Assembly (NCBI GenBank): GCA_011523515.1
Contig: WTGO01000096.1
Span: forward strand, 1-64,000
Source of the DNA: Chloroflexota bacterium
Lineage (GTDB): Bacteria > Chloroflexota > Anaerolineae > Aggregatilineales > Phototrophicaceae
Length of the DNA: 64,000 nt
Reading direction: 5' to 3'
The notes beneath the pieces were generated by a model that was given only the letters and a program-made list of their open reading frames with translations, ran no database searches and was not told the DNA's origin. The position numbers were made by a program, and so were the translations under genes. Shown here piece after piece: positions 55,398-64,000 of this stretch (positions are counted from its first letter, which is position 1; each line of letters starts with the position of its first letter).

Positions 55398-56332
55398 TAG
55401 TTTATCCTCCCGCCTTCGTTGGAAATTCGCCACTGAATCAGCGTAATCGTCATGATGATGGCCATGAATACGATGCCGATGGCGCTGGCGTAGCCGACGC
55501 TCTGGGTTTGAAAAGCCGAGTTGTAAATGAACACCGTAAGCACTGTGGTGGCGTAGCCGGGCCCGCCGTTCGTCAGCACGAATACCAGATCGAAAACCTC
55601 AAAAGAATAAATGATATTCAATACGACCAACAGGAATGTGGTCGGCTTCAACAGGGGGAAGGTTATATGTCGGAATTGCTGCCAGCGCGATGCGCCGTCG
55701 ACCCGCGCCGCCTCTACCAGATCGGGCGGAATCGATTGCAAGCCAGCCAGATAGATGAGCATGCAGAAGCCCAGACGGATCCAGATCGTCACGATCACCA
55801 CCGTCATCATCGCCGTGTGGCGATTGGTCAGCCACTGAACTTTTTTCAGGCCAAGTTCGACGAGCATCTTGTTTAGGACGCCGAAGGTATCGCCGAAGAT
55901 CCAGCCGGCCGTCGTTGCGGTCGCCACCGCTGAAATGACGAAGGGCAAGAAGTAGATCGCCCGCAAGACCGCGCGCCCGGGCAACTGCGGCCGGTTCAAG
56001 CCCAAGGCAGCCAGTAGCCCAAAGGCCATGCTAAAGGGCACAACGCCAAGGGTGAAGTTGACTGTGTTTTGCAGGGACGTCCAGAATATCGGGTCTTCGA
56101 GCAGACGGGCGTAATTGCGCAAGCCCCTGAAGTCAGGCTCGCTAATGCCGTTCCACTTGAAGAAACTGATGACCGCCGAGTAGGCGATGGGGAAGAGGAC
56201 GAAGACCAGAAAAATCGCCAGCGTCGGCGTGATAAACAGATAGGGCGCGACCTTGCGCTGATTCAGGCTCCACCAATCGCGCCAACCGCGTGCCGATGCC
56301 GCCCTTATCCTATCGGGGTTCGTCGCAACCAA
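55397..56332 (-). CDS. sugar ABC transporter permease (MalF/UgpA type)
   Basis: A 311-residue permease with six helices (first at about 30-52, YLFITPTLAIFLVFVLFPIAYS) and EAA loop PPDLVEAARVDGASRWQQFRHITFPLLKP. The likely start is TTG 56332; no ATG or GTG lies near the domain start. It is 64 bases downstream of the binding-protein gene and coupled to the second permease. Confidence 0.88.
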   Translation of the reverse strand: MVATNPDRIRAASARGWRDWWSLNQRKVAPYLFITPTLAIFLVFVLFPIAYSAVISFFKWNGISEPDFRGLRNYARLLEDPIFWTSLQNTVNFTLGVVPFSMAFGLLAALGLNRPQLPGRAVLRAIYFLPFVISAVATATTAGWIFGDTFGVLNKMLVELGLKKVQWLTNRHTAMMTVVIVTIWIRLGFCMLIYLAGLQSIPPDLVEAARVDGASRWQQFRHITFPLLKPTTFLLVVLNIIYSFEVFDLVFVLTNGGPGYATTVLTVFIYNSAFQTQSVGYASAIGIVFMAIIMTITLIQWRISNEGGRIN

Positions 56333-56396
56333 GGCTCGTGTCCTGTTGGAGAAAGCGCAGGGGACCCAGCGAGTGAGTCCCCAACGACGACGTTAT

Positions 56397-57656
56397 CTAT
56401 TCTTCGGCGAGCAGCGCGTTGATCTTGTCGTGGATATTCTGCGCCGTTTGTTCGGCCGATTGGCCGGCGACAAAGGCCAGGTCCACCTCATCTTGAATGA
56501 TGTTCTGGATGCCCGGGAACTTCGGCAGACCCTGAACCGCTGCGTGATGCGCGTCAACCGTTTCGGCAACTTCGGCGAAAAGCAGCATCATGTCGTTGAA
56601 TTCCGGATACTCCAAGCCTTCCAGAGACGAGTATCGTACCGGATTGAAGAAGGCCTGCTCGGCGAAGTACTTCATGTTTTCGGTGTTGGTGATGAACTTT
56701 ACAAACTCGGCCGCGACGCCCGGATTTTCGCTATCGCGCGTGACGGCGAAGCCATTCCCGCCCAGATCGGCATCGACGCCGTTTTCCGTGCAGGGCAGGT
56801 AGGTGACGCCCCAACGCTGGCTGACCATGTTCGCGCGCAGATTCGGCAGGTGCCAGCTGCCCGAGATGAAGAAGGCGATGGTCCCGTTGATGAAAAGTTC
56901 ATCGGCACGCTCGGACAGCTTCATCGAGGTGCTGAAGGGCGCCAGACCGTCGTCATACCAAGACTGGGTCCAGGCAATCGTCTCGATAGCCGCCTCGGAA
57001 TTCATGGCCGATTCGCTCAGGTCGTCCGTCAAAACCTGGCCGCCGTTGCCATAGAGGAAGAGCATCCAGCGCTTGCCGTTCCACAGCGCCGCATGACCGA
57101 AGTCCGCATCGCTATTGTCCATGGCATGACGGGACATTGCCGAGAATTCTTCCCAAGACCAGCATTCGTCCATCGAGGTCGGCACGGTGATGCCAGCCTG
57201 CTCGATATAGTCAACATTGTAAAAGAGCGCGTGTGTATCGGTCATGAAGGGGATGCCATAGGGTACGCCATCGACCGACGCGATCGTCCAGGCGGCCGGG
57301 AAGAAGTCGTCTTCGAAATCTCCATCCAGGAAGGGCGACAGATCAATCGTCCCGCCGGCATCGGCGTAAAAGGCGAAGTCGCCGCGGAAACCGGCGCGTA
57401 CAACATCCGGCGCCGTGCCAGCCGCCATCTCGACGATGGTCTGATCGCGATAGCCTCGGCCCGGTCGTTCGAGCAGGGTAACTGTAACGTCAGGGTGCGA
57501 TTCTTCAAAGGCGTCGACCATGTCGTTGAACATTTGCATTTCGGTGGCATTGCCCCAGGTGGCGAAGGTGATTTCGGTCGCGTCCTGCGCCAATGAAGCG
57601 GGCAGCAGCAAGGCAAACAAGGCGACAACCAGCATAAACTTACGTGGATTCCACAT
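56397..57656 (-). CDS. extracellular sugar-binding protein (ABC family 1)
   Basis: A 419-residue exported substrate-binding protein: signal peptide (MWNPRKFMLVVALFALLLPASLAQ), then ITFATWGNATEMQMFNDMVDAFEESHPDVTV and YRDQTIVEMAAGTAPDVV, the usual start of sugar-binding proteins. No lipobox Cys, so it may be anchored by the uncleaved signal or be free. ATG 57656 follows GGGAGAGATAGGA. First gene of the transport operon. The sugar is unknown. Confidence 0.9.
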   Translation of the reverse strand: MWNPRKFMLVVALFALLLPASLAQDATEITFATWGNATEMQMFNDMVDAFEESHPDVTVTLLERPGRGYRDQTIVEMAAGTAPDVVRAGFRGDFAFYADAGGTIDLSPFLDGDFEDDFFPAAWTIASVDGVPYGIPFMTDTHALFYNVDYIEQAGITVPTSMDECWSWEEFSAMSRHAMDNSDADFGHAALWNGKRWMLFLYGNGGQVLTDDLSESAMNSEAAIETIAWTQSWYDDGLAPFSTSMKLSERADELFINGTIAFFISGSWHLPNLRANMVSQRWGVTYLPCTENGVDADLGGNGFAVTRDSENPGVAAEFVKFITNTENMKYFAEQAFFNPVRYSSLEGLEYPEFNDMMLLFAEVAETVDAHHAAVQGLPKFPGIQNIIQDEVDLAFVAGQSAEQTAQNIHDKINALLAEE

Positions 57657-57791
57657 TCCTATCTCTCCCATATTGATTCGGCAAACGAGTTTACAATTGA
57701 CACACCGTAAGGCTTGTCGAGCCAAACTGCTGTGAACGGCGGTCGCGCAAAAGCGCCACCATTTTTACACTATCGCCCGTGAGATGTCAAT

Positions 57792-58760
57792 TTAGGCTTG
57801 CGTGGCGCTTGCCAATTCTTGCCGGCCCGCAACCCGATACCAGCGGATTGTCTCGCGCAAACCGGCGCGAAAATCTGTCCGCGAGACGAAGCCGAACTCC
57901 CGCTGCGCGCGAGAGACATCCAGCTTGCGCCGGGGCTGCCCGTTGGGTTTGCTCGTGTCCCAACGCAAATCGCCTGTAAAGCCAACTTCGTCGGCAATGA
58001 TCTCGACAAGGTCACGAATGCTGATTTCGAAGGCGCTGCCCAGGTTGACCGGCTCAGCGCCGTCATAGCGCTCGGCAGCCAGCACGATGCCCTCAGCGGC
58101 GTCACGCACGAAGAGGAATTCGCGCGTGGGAGATCCATCGCCGAAAAGCGTCACATGGCGGGCGCCGCTCTCTTGCGCATCCACCATCTTGCGGATGACC
58201 GCCGGGATAACATGCGACGACTTCAAATCGAATTTATCGTGCGGACCATATAAGTTGACCGGCAGCAAGTGGATGGCGTTGTAGCCGTATTCCTGCCGAT
58301 AGGCCTGGCTCTGCACCAGCAGCATCTTCTTCGCCAGGCCGTAGGGCGCGTTGGTCTCTTCCGGGTAACCTTCCCAGAGGTCGTCTTCCCGAAAAGGGAC
58401 TGGCGCAAACTTGGGGTAACTGCAGACGGTGCCGATGCCGACGAATTTAGCGACGCCGGCCCGCCGCGCGCATTCAAGCAGTAGCGCGCCCATCATAAGG
58501 TTTTCGTAAAAGAACAGGCCCGGGTGCTCACGGTTGATGCCGATGCCGCCGACATTGGCCGCCAGATGAATCACCATCGTGGCGTCCGCATGATCGGCGT
58601 AAAGGCGCGCGACGGCTGATTGTTCCCGCAGATCGTATTCCGCGTGGCGCGGCACGATTATGCGCCCGGCCTCCTCAGCGCGCAATTTATCGACCACGTG
58701 CCGGCCCAGGAAGCCCGCGCCCCCGGTCACGATTACAGACTGATCCCGCCAGAAAGTCAT
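57792..58760 (-). CDS. fcl: GDP-L-fucose synthase-like epimerase/reductase
   Basis: A 322-residue extended SDR. NAD(P) loop [25 protein letters not shown] and the catalytic triad Ser114 ([10 protein letters not shown]), Tyr140 and Lys144 (YGLAKK) match GDP-4-keto-6-deoxymannose epimerase/reductase, which makes GDP-L-fucose for surface glycans. [12 protein letters not shown] near residue 205 is also typical. ATG 58760 follows AGGAACGAGC. No GDP-mannose dehydratase gene is adjacent. Annotation as a related NAD-dependent epimerase remains possible. Confidence 0.86.
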   Translation of the reverse strand: MTFWRDQSVIVTGGAGFLGRHVVDKLRAEEAGRIIVPRHAEYDLREQSAVARLYADHADATMVIHLAANVGGIGINREHPGLFFYENLMMGALLLECARRAGVAKFVGIGTVCSYPKFAPVPFREDDLWEGYPEETNAPYGLAKKMLLVQSQAYRQEYGYNAIHLLPVNLYGPHDKFDLKSSHVIPAVIRKMVDAQESGARHVTLFGDGSPTREFLFVRDAAEGIVLAAERYDGAEPVNLGSAFEISIRDLVEIIADEVGFTGDLRWDTSKPNGQPRRKLDVSRAQREFGFVSRTDFRAGLRETIRWYRVAGRQELASATQA

Positions 58761-58936
58761 GCTCGTTCCTGTCCTACTGCTGCCCATATCATAGCAGAAT
58801 TCGGGCTATGCCATGATAGCTTTACACGCGACAGTCGCAGCTGTCTCAGCGCAGCGGCTGCGCATACACATCTGCGGCGCGCGGCGGTAAGATAGGCGCC
58901 GATTGACATGTGCGACAAACTGAGAAAGGCAATCTC

Positions 58937-59389
58937 TTGGAACGGACACTGATCATCGTCAAGCCTGATGCGGTTCAGCGCGGTTTGACCGGCGAAATCA
59001 TCAAGCGATTTGAGCAGCGCGGCCTGAAGATCATCGGCATTAAGCTGCTGCAGGTAGACCGTGAATTGGCGGAGACGCACTACGATGTACACCGTGAACG
59101 CCCATTCTTTGCCGGGCTGGTCGAGTACATCATTTCGGCGCCGGTAGTGGTGATGGCGCTGGAAGGCAGCGATGCCATCGCGGCGGCCCGCACGACCATC
59201 GGCGCGACCAGTCCCTCGCTGGCGGCGGCCGGCACAATCCGCGGCGACTACGCACTGGAGATCGGGCGCAACCTGGTGCACGGCTCCGACAGCGTGGAGA
59301 ACGGCGAGATCGAAATCGCGAACTTTTTCGCCGAGTCGGAATTGTGCGGCGGCTGGGCGCGGGCTGTGGATAGTTGGGTGTTTGAGTAG
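58937..59389 (+). CDS. ndk: nucleoside diphosphate kinase
   Basis: A 150-residue enzyme that equilibrates nucleoside di- and triphosphates. Start ERTLIIVKPDAVQRGL, catalytic His115 in RNLVHGSDS, and length are all standard. I take TTG 58937 as start because it gives the family N terminus with AAAGG eight bases upstream; an ATG nine codons earlier would add residues not seen in the family. Confidence 0.94.
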   Translation: MERTLIIVKPDAVQRGLTGEIIKRFEQRGLKIIGIKLLQVDRELAETHYDVHRERPFFAGLVEYIISAPVVVMALEGSDAIAAARTTIGATSPSLAAAGTIRGDYALEIGRNLVHGSDSVENGEIEIANFFAESELCGGWARAVDSWVFE

Positions 59390-59397
59390 GGTTGCGT

Positions 59398-59426
59398 TTG
59401 ACAGGCGCGCAGCAGCCTTATACAGT
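59398..59426 (+). promoter_or_regulatory. strong sigma-70-type promoter of the HTH-ImmA gene
   Basis: TTGACA, 17 bases, TACAGT, ending 30 bases before the ATG at 59457. Best -35 in the window. An autoregulating HTH protein could act here. Confidence 0.7.
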
Positions 59427-59456
59427 CTAAAATAAAGTGGACCGTGGGCAACAGTT

Positions 59457-60608
59457 ATGGCAATCGAACGGATGCCGATAACGAAGGAAGTCTTAACCAG
59501 CGCACGGGAGCGACTAGGCTACACTCAAGAAGCCCTCGCAAGAAAACGTTCTGAATTCAAAAGTATCGCTGACTGGGAAAGCGGCGTATCTAAACCTACT
59601 TATCGACAACTCGAGCTACTGGCCAAGGACCTGTGGGTGCCAGTAGCGATATTCTTTTTCCCGGAACCGCCACAATTCCCAGAAATCGAAAAGTCGTTTC
59701 GCACGATTGGTTCTCAGCAATTCGCTGAGATTCCGCCTCGGATTCGGTTGCTGCTTCATAAGGCTCGGGCGTTCCAAATCGGTTTGTCAGAATTAAATGA
59801 TGGTCAGAATCCAGCACGCCCGATGATCACGAGGAAACTGGCGTTCAGCCTCAGTGACAGCGCCGCCGATATGGCAGCTCAGGTCCGAGCGATGCTCGAT
59901 GTAAGCCTAGATGAACAATTCGATTGGCCGGATGAAGACACCGCTCTAAAGGCATGGCGTAAGGCATTTTACAGAGTCGGCGTAACGGTTTTCAAAGATG
60001 CGTTCCGAGAGGAACGTTACTGTGGATTCAGTCTTTATGATGACGAGTTCCCGTTGATTTACGTTAACAATTCGAATACCAAGACGCGTCAGATATTTAC
60101 GATATTCCACGAGTTAGCGCATCTGCTTTTCAAAACGAGCGGTATCGACACTGATTACGTCTTCCAACATCCCTTGCCAGACGACAAACAGCAGATTGAA
60201 GCGACATGCAATCGCTTGGCAGCGGAAATCTTGGTTCCGTTCGATGCGTTAACTGCGGAAGTTCACCAGCAACACGCAACTAAAGCTCTGGCGGAAACAC
60301 TAGCGCGGAAGTTTAGTGTGAGCAGAGAAGTAGTTTTCCGGAAATTCCTGGACAGAGGATTAGTCTCAGCCGCAACTTATGAAGCGGCAAAGAACGAGTG
60401 GGACAGCCAAGACAAAGCGAGGCGCGGAAACGGCGGCGGGAACTTCTATCGCACCAGAATCGCTTACCTTGGTGAGGAGTATATTGGACTAGCGTTGAAG
60501 CGCTACTACCAAGATCGAATAGACGAAGAGGAACTTGCGGATTATTTGGCGATAAAGCCAAAGCAGATTGAACAGTTGGAAGATACTCTATTAGAGGCAT
60601 CGCGGTGA
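59457..60608 (+). CDS. HTH (XRE) - ImmA/IrrE metalloprotease
   Basis: A 383-residue protein. Residues 8-65 form a helix-turn-helix of the XRE type (TSARERLGYTQEALARK, PTYRQLELLAKDL). From about 180 it is an ImmA/IrrE peptidase domain with the zinc motif FHELAHLLF (His218, His222) and a later Glu in EATCNRLAAEILVP. Such proteins act as repressor-protease antitoxins or as stress switches that cut repressors. The gene overlaps the PIN-like gene downstream (GTGA), making one unit. Composition is AT-richer than its surroundings (about 47% GC in one counted line). Confidence 0.9.
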   Translation: MAIERMPITKEVLTSARERLGYTQEALARKRSEFKSIADWESGVSKPTYRQLELLAKDLWVPVAIFFFPEPPQFPEIEKSFRTIGSQQFAEIPPRIRLLLHKARAFQIGLSELNDGQNPARPMITRKLAFSLSDSAADMAAQVRAMLDVSLDEQFDWPDEDTALKAWRKAFYRVGVTVFKDAFREERYCGFSLYDDEFPLIYVNNSNTKTRQIFTIFHELAHLLFKTSGIDTDYVFQHPLPDDKQQIEATCNRLAAEILVPFDALTAEVHQQHATKALAETLARKFSVSREVVFRKFLDRGLVSAATYEAAKNEWDSQDKARRGNGGGNFYRTRIAYLGEEYIGLALKRYYQDRIDEEELADYLAIKPKQIEQLEDTLLEASR

Positions 60609-61075
60609 AATACATTGTAGATACAAGCAGCTTTCAGCAATTGTTCGGCTGTTACAAACGTGTGCGTTTTCCCTCACTGTGGAAGGAATTCGACGAATTG
60701 GTCAATTGTGGCGCTATAACTTCAATACAGCATGTCATGCGAGAGATCAGTCACAGAGACAAAGGAAATGGTGAACTTGAATGGGCAAAGAAAAACTCCG
60801 ATTTGTTCCCGAGCATTACCGAGAATGAGACTGAATTTCTGCGCGAGATTTTCAAAGAACCACGCGTCCGCCATGTAGTCCCCACAGACATACGGGATAC
60901 TCAAGCCGCTGCCGATCCTTATCTGGTTGCAAGAGCCAGGAGCATAAAGGGCATGGTCATCACCCAAGAACGAGAGCGCGGCAACAGAGTTCGCATACCG
61001 ACTATCTGCAATCAGTTCGGTATCAAGTGTGGAACGCTCGACGATCTAATGGCGTTAGAAGGCTGGTCGTTCTGA
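60605..61075 (+). CDS. PIN-like protein (DUF4411)
   Basis: A 156-residue protein of the PIN-like DUF4411 family: KYIVDTSSFQQL with the metal-binding Asp6, an acidic central part (EFDELVN, HVMREISHR), and DTQAAADPYLVARAR followed by VITQERERG. PIN proteins are metal-dependent RNases and often toxins. Start GTG 60605 overlaps the protease stop by three bases, so expression is coupled. Pairing with an HTH-ImmA protein is a known toxin-antitoxin-like arrangement as I recall it; toxicity is not shown by sequence. Confidence 0.85.
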   Translation: MKYIVDTSSFQQLFGCYKRVRFPSLWKEFDELVNCGAITSIQHVMREISHRDKGNGELEWAKKNSDLFPSITENETEFLREIFKEPRVRHVVPTDIRDTQAAADPYLVARARSIKGMVITQERERGNRVRIPTICNQFGIKCGTLDDLMALEGWSF

Positions 61076-61099
61076 GCGTGTGTGCTTAATTGAAAACTC

Positions 61100-61732
61100 A
61101 TGGACTCTTTCGCAGACGATCATGGTAATGACGCCAATTCCGAACTAAAAGAAAACGGCGGCCCCTCCCCCACTCTGCTAATCCTGCTCATCCTCCCGCT
61201 CTTCGGCATCTTCGTCGCTTTGATGACGCTCGCCCTGGACACCCGCGCGCCGCAGCCAGCCACGTCCACCTTCGTCCCGGCGCCGCCGCGCAGCGTGGTC
61301 AACTTCGCCGCGCCCGACTTCGAGCTGCCGCTGCTAGACGGCCTTACCCTCGTCTCGCCGGCGGATTTCACCGGGCGGCCGCTATTCCTCAACTTCTGGG
61401 CGACTTGGTGCGCGCCCTGTGTGCGTGAATTGCCGGCCTTCGCGGAATTCGCCGCGCAGCACGCCGCCGACGACCGCGGGCCCGCCCTGCTTACCATTAA
61501 TCTGGGCGAGCCCGCCGCAGTGATCAGCAGCTTCCTCGACGAAATCGGCATTACCAACCTGCCGGTCGCTATGGACATCAACGAGGTGGTCAAGCGCGAT
61601 TACGGTGTGCAAAATCTGCCGACCACGTTCGTCATTGATGGCGCGGGCGAGATTCGTTATATGAAGCTGGGCGAGATGACAAGCGAGGACATGGAAGCCT
61701 ATCTTACTGCGCTGGAGTATCCCGATTCGTAA
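61100..61732 (+). CDS. membrane-anchored TlpA-like thiol-disulfide protein
   Basis: A 210-residue protein with a cytoplasmic tail, one helix (about 24-46) and a thioredoxin-fold domain outside. The redox site is WCAPC (Cys104, Cys107) and the cis-Pro loop LPTTFVID. TlpA/ResA-type proteins reduce apocytochrome c or other exported thiols. Start ATG is 24 bases after the DUF4411 stop, and the reversion to GC-rich codon use marks the edge of the AT-richer block. An SDR gene follows 17 bases later. Confidence 0.9.
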   Translation: MDSFADDHGNDANSELKENGGPSPTLLILLILPLFGIFVALMTLALDTRAPQPATSTFVPAPPRSVVNFAAPDFELPLLDGLTLVSPADFTGRPLFLNFWATWCAPCVRELPAFAEFAAQHAADDRGPALLTINLGEPAAVISSFLDEIGITNLPVAMDINEVVKRDYGVQNLPTTFVIDGAGEIRYMKLGEMTSEDMEAYLTALEYPDS

Positions 61733-61749
61733 GCTCGAGGAGCGCTTGT

Positions 61750-62502
61750 ATGCAAGTTGATCTGAAAGACAAAGTCGCCCTGGTGACCGGATCAGCCCGC
61801 CGGGTGGGCAAAGCCATCGCGCTGGAATTAGCCAAGCAGGGCGCGCGCATACTTGTGCATTACCACCGCGCCGAAGCGGCGGAAGTGCGCGACACCCTGC
61901 AGGAGATTAAGTCTTTGGGCGCTGACGCCTGCGGAGTCGCCGCGGACATCAGCCGGGCTGAGGGCGTAGAAACACTGTTTGAAGCGCTGGAGGAAAGCTT
62001 TGGGCGACTGGATATCGTCGTGAATAGCGCGTCGGTCTTCCAGCGCCGCGACCTGCTCGACGTGTCCCTCGAAGACTGGGATCTCACCATGGCGGTGAAT
62101 TTGCGCGCGCCTTTTTTGATCACGCAGCGGGCTGCGCGACTCATGGCCGGAAACCCGATCCCCGGCGGCGTCATCGTCAATATCTGCGATCAAGGCGCCG
62201 ACGGCCCCTGGAAGGCGCGCCCGCATCACGGCATCAGCAAGTCCGCGCTGTGGATGCTGACGCAGGTCAGCGCCCTGTCGCTGGGTCCGGCAGTGCGTGT
62301 CAATGCCGTTGTCCCGGGCCCCGTCCTGAAACCTGCCGGACGCGAAACCACCGACGAAGCCTGGGCGCAGAAAGGCGAGCGAAGCCCTCTCGTCCGTACC
62401 GGCCAGCCGGAGGATGTCGCGCGAGCCGTTGCCTTCCTGTGCCGCGAAGATTACATCACCGGCGAGCTGCTGCACGTCAATGCCGGCGAGCATCTGCCTT
62501 AG
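61750..62502 (+). CDS. SDR family protein, pteridine-reductase-like
   Basis: A 250-residue protein with the TGSARRVGKAIAL cofactor loop (the Arg-Arg form seen in pteridine reductases), NSASVF and a C-terminal VVPGPV segment. At the catalytic site the chain reads PHHGISKSAL where YxxxK is expected: Lys is kept but Tyr is His (codon CAC). NICDQGADG stands where the Ser strand is. Activity may be altered. ATG 61750 follows CGAGGAGCG. Confidence 0.82.
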   Translation: MQVDLKDKVALVTGSARRVGKAIALELAKQGARILVHYHRAEAAEVRDTLQEIKSLGADACGVAADISRAEGVETLFEALEESFGRLDIVVNSASVFQRRDLLDVSLEDWDLTMAVNLRAPFLITQRAARLMAGNPIPGGVIVNICDQGADGPWKARPHHGISKSALWMLTQVSALSLGPAVRVNAVVPGPVLKPAGRETTDEAWAQKGERSPLVRTGQPEDVARAVAFLCREDYITGELLHVNAGEHLP

Positions 62503-62503
62503 C

Positions 62504-63376
62504 TCACATCCGCATCCCTCGCACCCGGCGGAAGCCAGCGCCGTAAGCCGCGTGACCCATGCCGATAACCACAAAGGCATCGGGGTCGACATGCGATATT
62601 ACTTCTTTGAGATCCCGCACCTGCGACCGAGCGATGGTCACGTAAAGCATCGTCCGGTCGATGCCCGTGTATTCGCCTTTAATGGTCCAGCTGGTGGCCC
62701 CGCGCTGCAAATTGGCGAAAATGCGTTGAGAAATCTCATTCGGCTTGTCGGTGATAATCATAGCTGTTCGTATTACGCTGGGGCCTTCCAGAACATAGTC
62801 GGTAGCCAGGCCGGCCATGAACAGCGCCACAGCGGAGTAGAGCGCGCCCTCCCAGCCATAGACCAGACCGGCGGCGATGATGATGAGCGTATCGGTGCAG
62901 AGGAAAGTCGTGCTCATCGGGAATCCGAAGCGCCGCTGCAGAATCAGCGCCAGGGTGGATGTGCCGCCGAAGGTCGCGCCGGCACGGTAAACCAAGCCCA
63001 CGCCGATGCCGCCGGTGATGCCGCCGAAAAGCGCGTTCAGCATGCGCTCGTCGCTGATGCCGCCGGCCGGCACCAGCGGTCCCAGATTGTCGACGACGAC
63101 CGAGAATATCAGTATGATCACGACGCTGCGCAGAATGACGCGGCCGCCTTTGGGCAGCAATTTGTAGCCCAGCAGCTGAATTGGTATATTGAGCGCGAAT
63201 ATCATCAGACCGACAGGCGTATCGAATAGTTCATTCAGCAGCGTTGAGGCCCCGGCCACGCCGGCCGGCGCGATATCAAGCGGCTGCAAGAAGACGATCA
63301 GCGACATTGCGCCGATGACGATGCCCAAGGCGATAAGACTGTAGCGAACGATAGTGTCACGGATTTGCTCCATCAT
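62504..63376 (-). CDS. YitT family membrane protein (DUF2179 C-terminus)
   Basis: A 290-residue protein with five or six helices in residues 10-195 and a C-terminal cytoplasmic DUF2179-like domain (MIITDKPNEISQRIFANLQRGATSW, GIDRTMLYVTIARSQVRDLKEVISHVDPDAFVVI). The GGTSTLALILQRRFGFPMSTT region is typical. The family is widespread and its function is not settled. Two adjacent ATGs (63376, 63373) follow GGGAGCTGG. Divergent from metA; it ends one base after the convergent SDR stop. Confidence 0.9.
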   Translation of the reverse strand: MMEQIRDTIVRYSLIALGIVIGAMSLIVFLQPLDIAPAGVAGASTLLNELFDTPVGLMIFALNIPIQLLGYKLLPKGGRVILRSVVIILIFSVVVDNLGPLVPAGGISDERMLNALFGGITGGIGVGLVYRAGATFGGTSTLALILQRRFGFPMSTTFLCTDTLIIIAAGLVYGWEGALYSAVALFMAGLATDYVLEGPSVIRTAMIITDKPNEISQRIFANLQRGATSWTIKGEYTGIDRTMLYVTIARSQVRDLKEVISHVDPDAFVVIGMGHAAYGAGFRRVRGMRM

Positions 63377-63472
63377 TTTCCAGCTCCCGTCTTAACCCAT
63401 TGTCTGCCAGATTGCGTCCCTCTTCTCATTATAGGCGAGGGCGCCACCCACTCGCGCAATCGAGCAAAAGCA

Positions 63473-63500
63473 TTGCCCGCGCGGCACAGAATGATATACT
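63473..63500 (+). promoter_or_regulatory. promoter of the metA-like gene
   Basis: TTGCCC, 16 bases, TATACT; the -10 ends 51 bases before the ATG. No riboswitch-like structure is apparent in the short leader. Confidence 0.55.
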
Positions 63501-63551
63501 GATGTGCCTGATTCAATCCCGTTCATCCAAAAGCGACGGAGCCAACTGGCT

Positions 63552-64000
63552 ATGCCTTTAGTTGCCCATACGCCCCTGCCGAGCTTCGACCGTCTGCGCC
63601 AGCGCGGGCAGGAAGTGCTGACGCTATCGCGCGCGCTATCGCAGGACATCCGCGAATTGCATATCGGCTTGCTCAATATGATGCCGGATTCCGCGCTGGA
63701 AATTACCGAGCGGCAGTTCATGCGCTTGGTCGGCAACAGCAATCAGATCGCCCAATTCTACGTTCACGTGTTTTCCGTGCCCGGTCTGGAGCGCAGCCCG
63801 CAGACGCAAGCCTATATTGACCAGTACTACACGACATTCGAGCAGGTCAAAGCTGACGGGCTGGACGCGCTGATCATCACCGGCGCCAACGTCGCCAATC
63901 CCAGCCTGGATCAGGAGGACTTCTGGCAGCCGTTGACCGAGGTCATCGAATGGTCGCGCCAACACGTCACCTCGACTATATGCTCCTGCCTTTCGACTCA
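63552..64000 (+). CDS. metA: homoserine O-acyltransferase, MetA type (partial)
   Basis: The first 149 residues are present; the rest lies beyond the window. RELHIGLLNMMPDSALEITERQFMRLVGNSNQI matches the MetA family start, and DALIITGANV is the later strand. MetA activates homoserine with succinyl- or acetyl-CoA in methionine synthesis. The region that should contain the nucleophilic Cys (STICSC) is reached just at the edge. ATG 63552 follows CGGAG. Confidence 0.88.
   Translation, partial: MPLVAHTPLPSFDRLRQRGQEVLTLSRALSQDIRELHIGLLNMMPDSALEITERQFMRLVGNSNQIAQFYVHVFSVPGLERSPQTQAYIDQYYTTFEQVKADGLDALIITGANVANPSLDQEDFWQPLTEVIEWSRQHVTSTICSCLST

Noticed and set aside
63501..63551. SAM riboswitch upstream of metA
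   Set aside because: The leader after the predicted promoter is only about 45 bases and shows no stable conserved stem.

Overview
The window looks like a piece of a Chloroflexota chromosome (Anaerolineae-like), high in G+C. This is inferred from content and not from any marker gene. The signs are a serine/threonine kinase fused to an NTPase and 14 WD40 repeats, several secreted WD40/SH3/LysM proteins, GT39-type membrane glycosyltransferases, Uup-type ABC-F, sugar ABC transporters, many GTG/TTG starts behind good Shine-Dalgarno sequences, and dispersed CACAGAG-type palindromic repeats. One tRNA (Ser-GGA) is present; there are no rRNA genes, CRISPR arrays, integrases or phage genes.

Layout. 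0-6.4 kb: intracellular GH29 alpha-L-fucosidase, a polytopic membrane protein, a fused 2Fe-2S/molybdopterin hydroxylase and tRNA-Ser. 6.4-17.2 kb: a signalling and envelope block with a membrane-anchored amidase, the kinase-NTPase-WD40 giant, a secreted SH3/WD40 protein and a divergent 906-residue helical protein. 17.2-20.1 kb: GGCT-like protein, Gfo/Idh/MocA dehydrogenase and guanine deaminase. 20.1-25.5 kb: membrane glycosyltransferase plus anchored GH-A glycosidase, a MITE-like insertion with a target-site duplication, and a secreted alpha/beta hydrolase. 25.7-31.4 kb: secreted haloperoxidase-like protein with an altered active site, PLP dehydratase, FGGY kinase and aldo/keto reductase. 31.9-38.3 kb: secreted/membrane protein plus orphan ABC ATPase, a palindromic repeat, IolB and a LysM-glycosidase.

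38.4-48.4 kb: small alpha/beta-barrel protein, metallo-beta-lactamase fold protein, ABC-F, a second copy of the palindromic repeat, phospholipase D-like protein, PfkB with a small winged-helix-like partner, histidine phosphatase, SDR, cytochrome c/copper monooxygenase and an ECF-type sigma factor. 48.7-52.2 kb: FtsH and, behind its terminator, two TIR-domain genes in visibly AT-richer DNA. 52.2-57.7 kb: OppF/OppD-type ATPases and a sugar ABC transporter (binding protein and two permeases). 57.8-64 kb: GDP-fucose synthase, Ndk, an HTH-ImmA protease with a PIN-like (DUF4411) partner, TlpA-like thioredoxin, SDR with a replaced catalytic Tyr, YitT protein and the 5' part of metA.

Most genes are carbohydrate catabolism, transport or envelope biology. 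The parts most likely to hold defence or conflict biology are the TIR pair (50.8-52.2 kb) and the HTH-ImmA/PIN pair (59.4-61.1 kb); the kinase-NTPase-WD40 locus is the most elaborate signalling architecture. I found no single complete new system that the sequence alone proves; the candidates are ranked in the findings.
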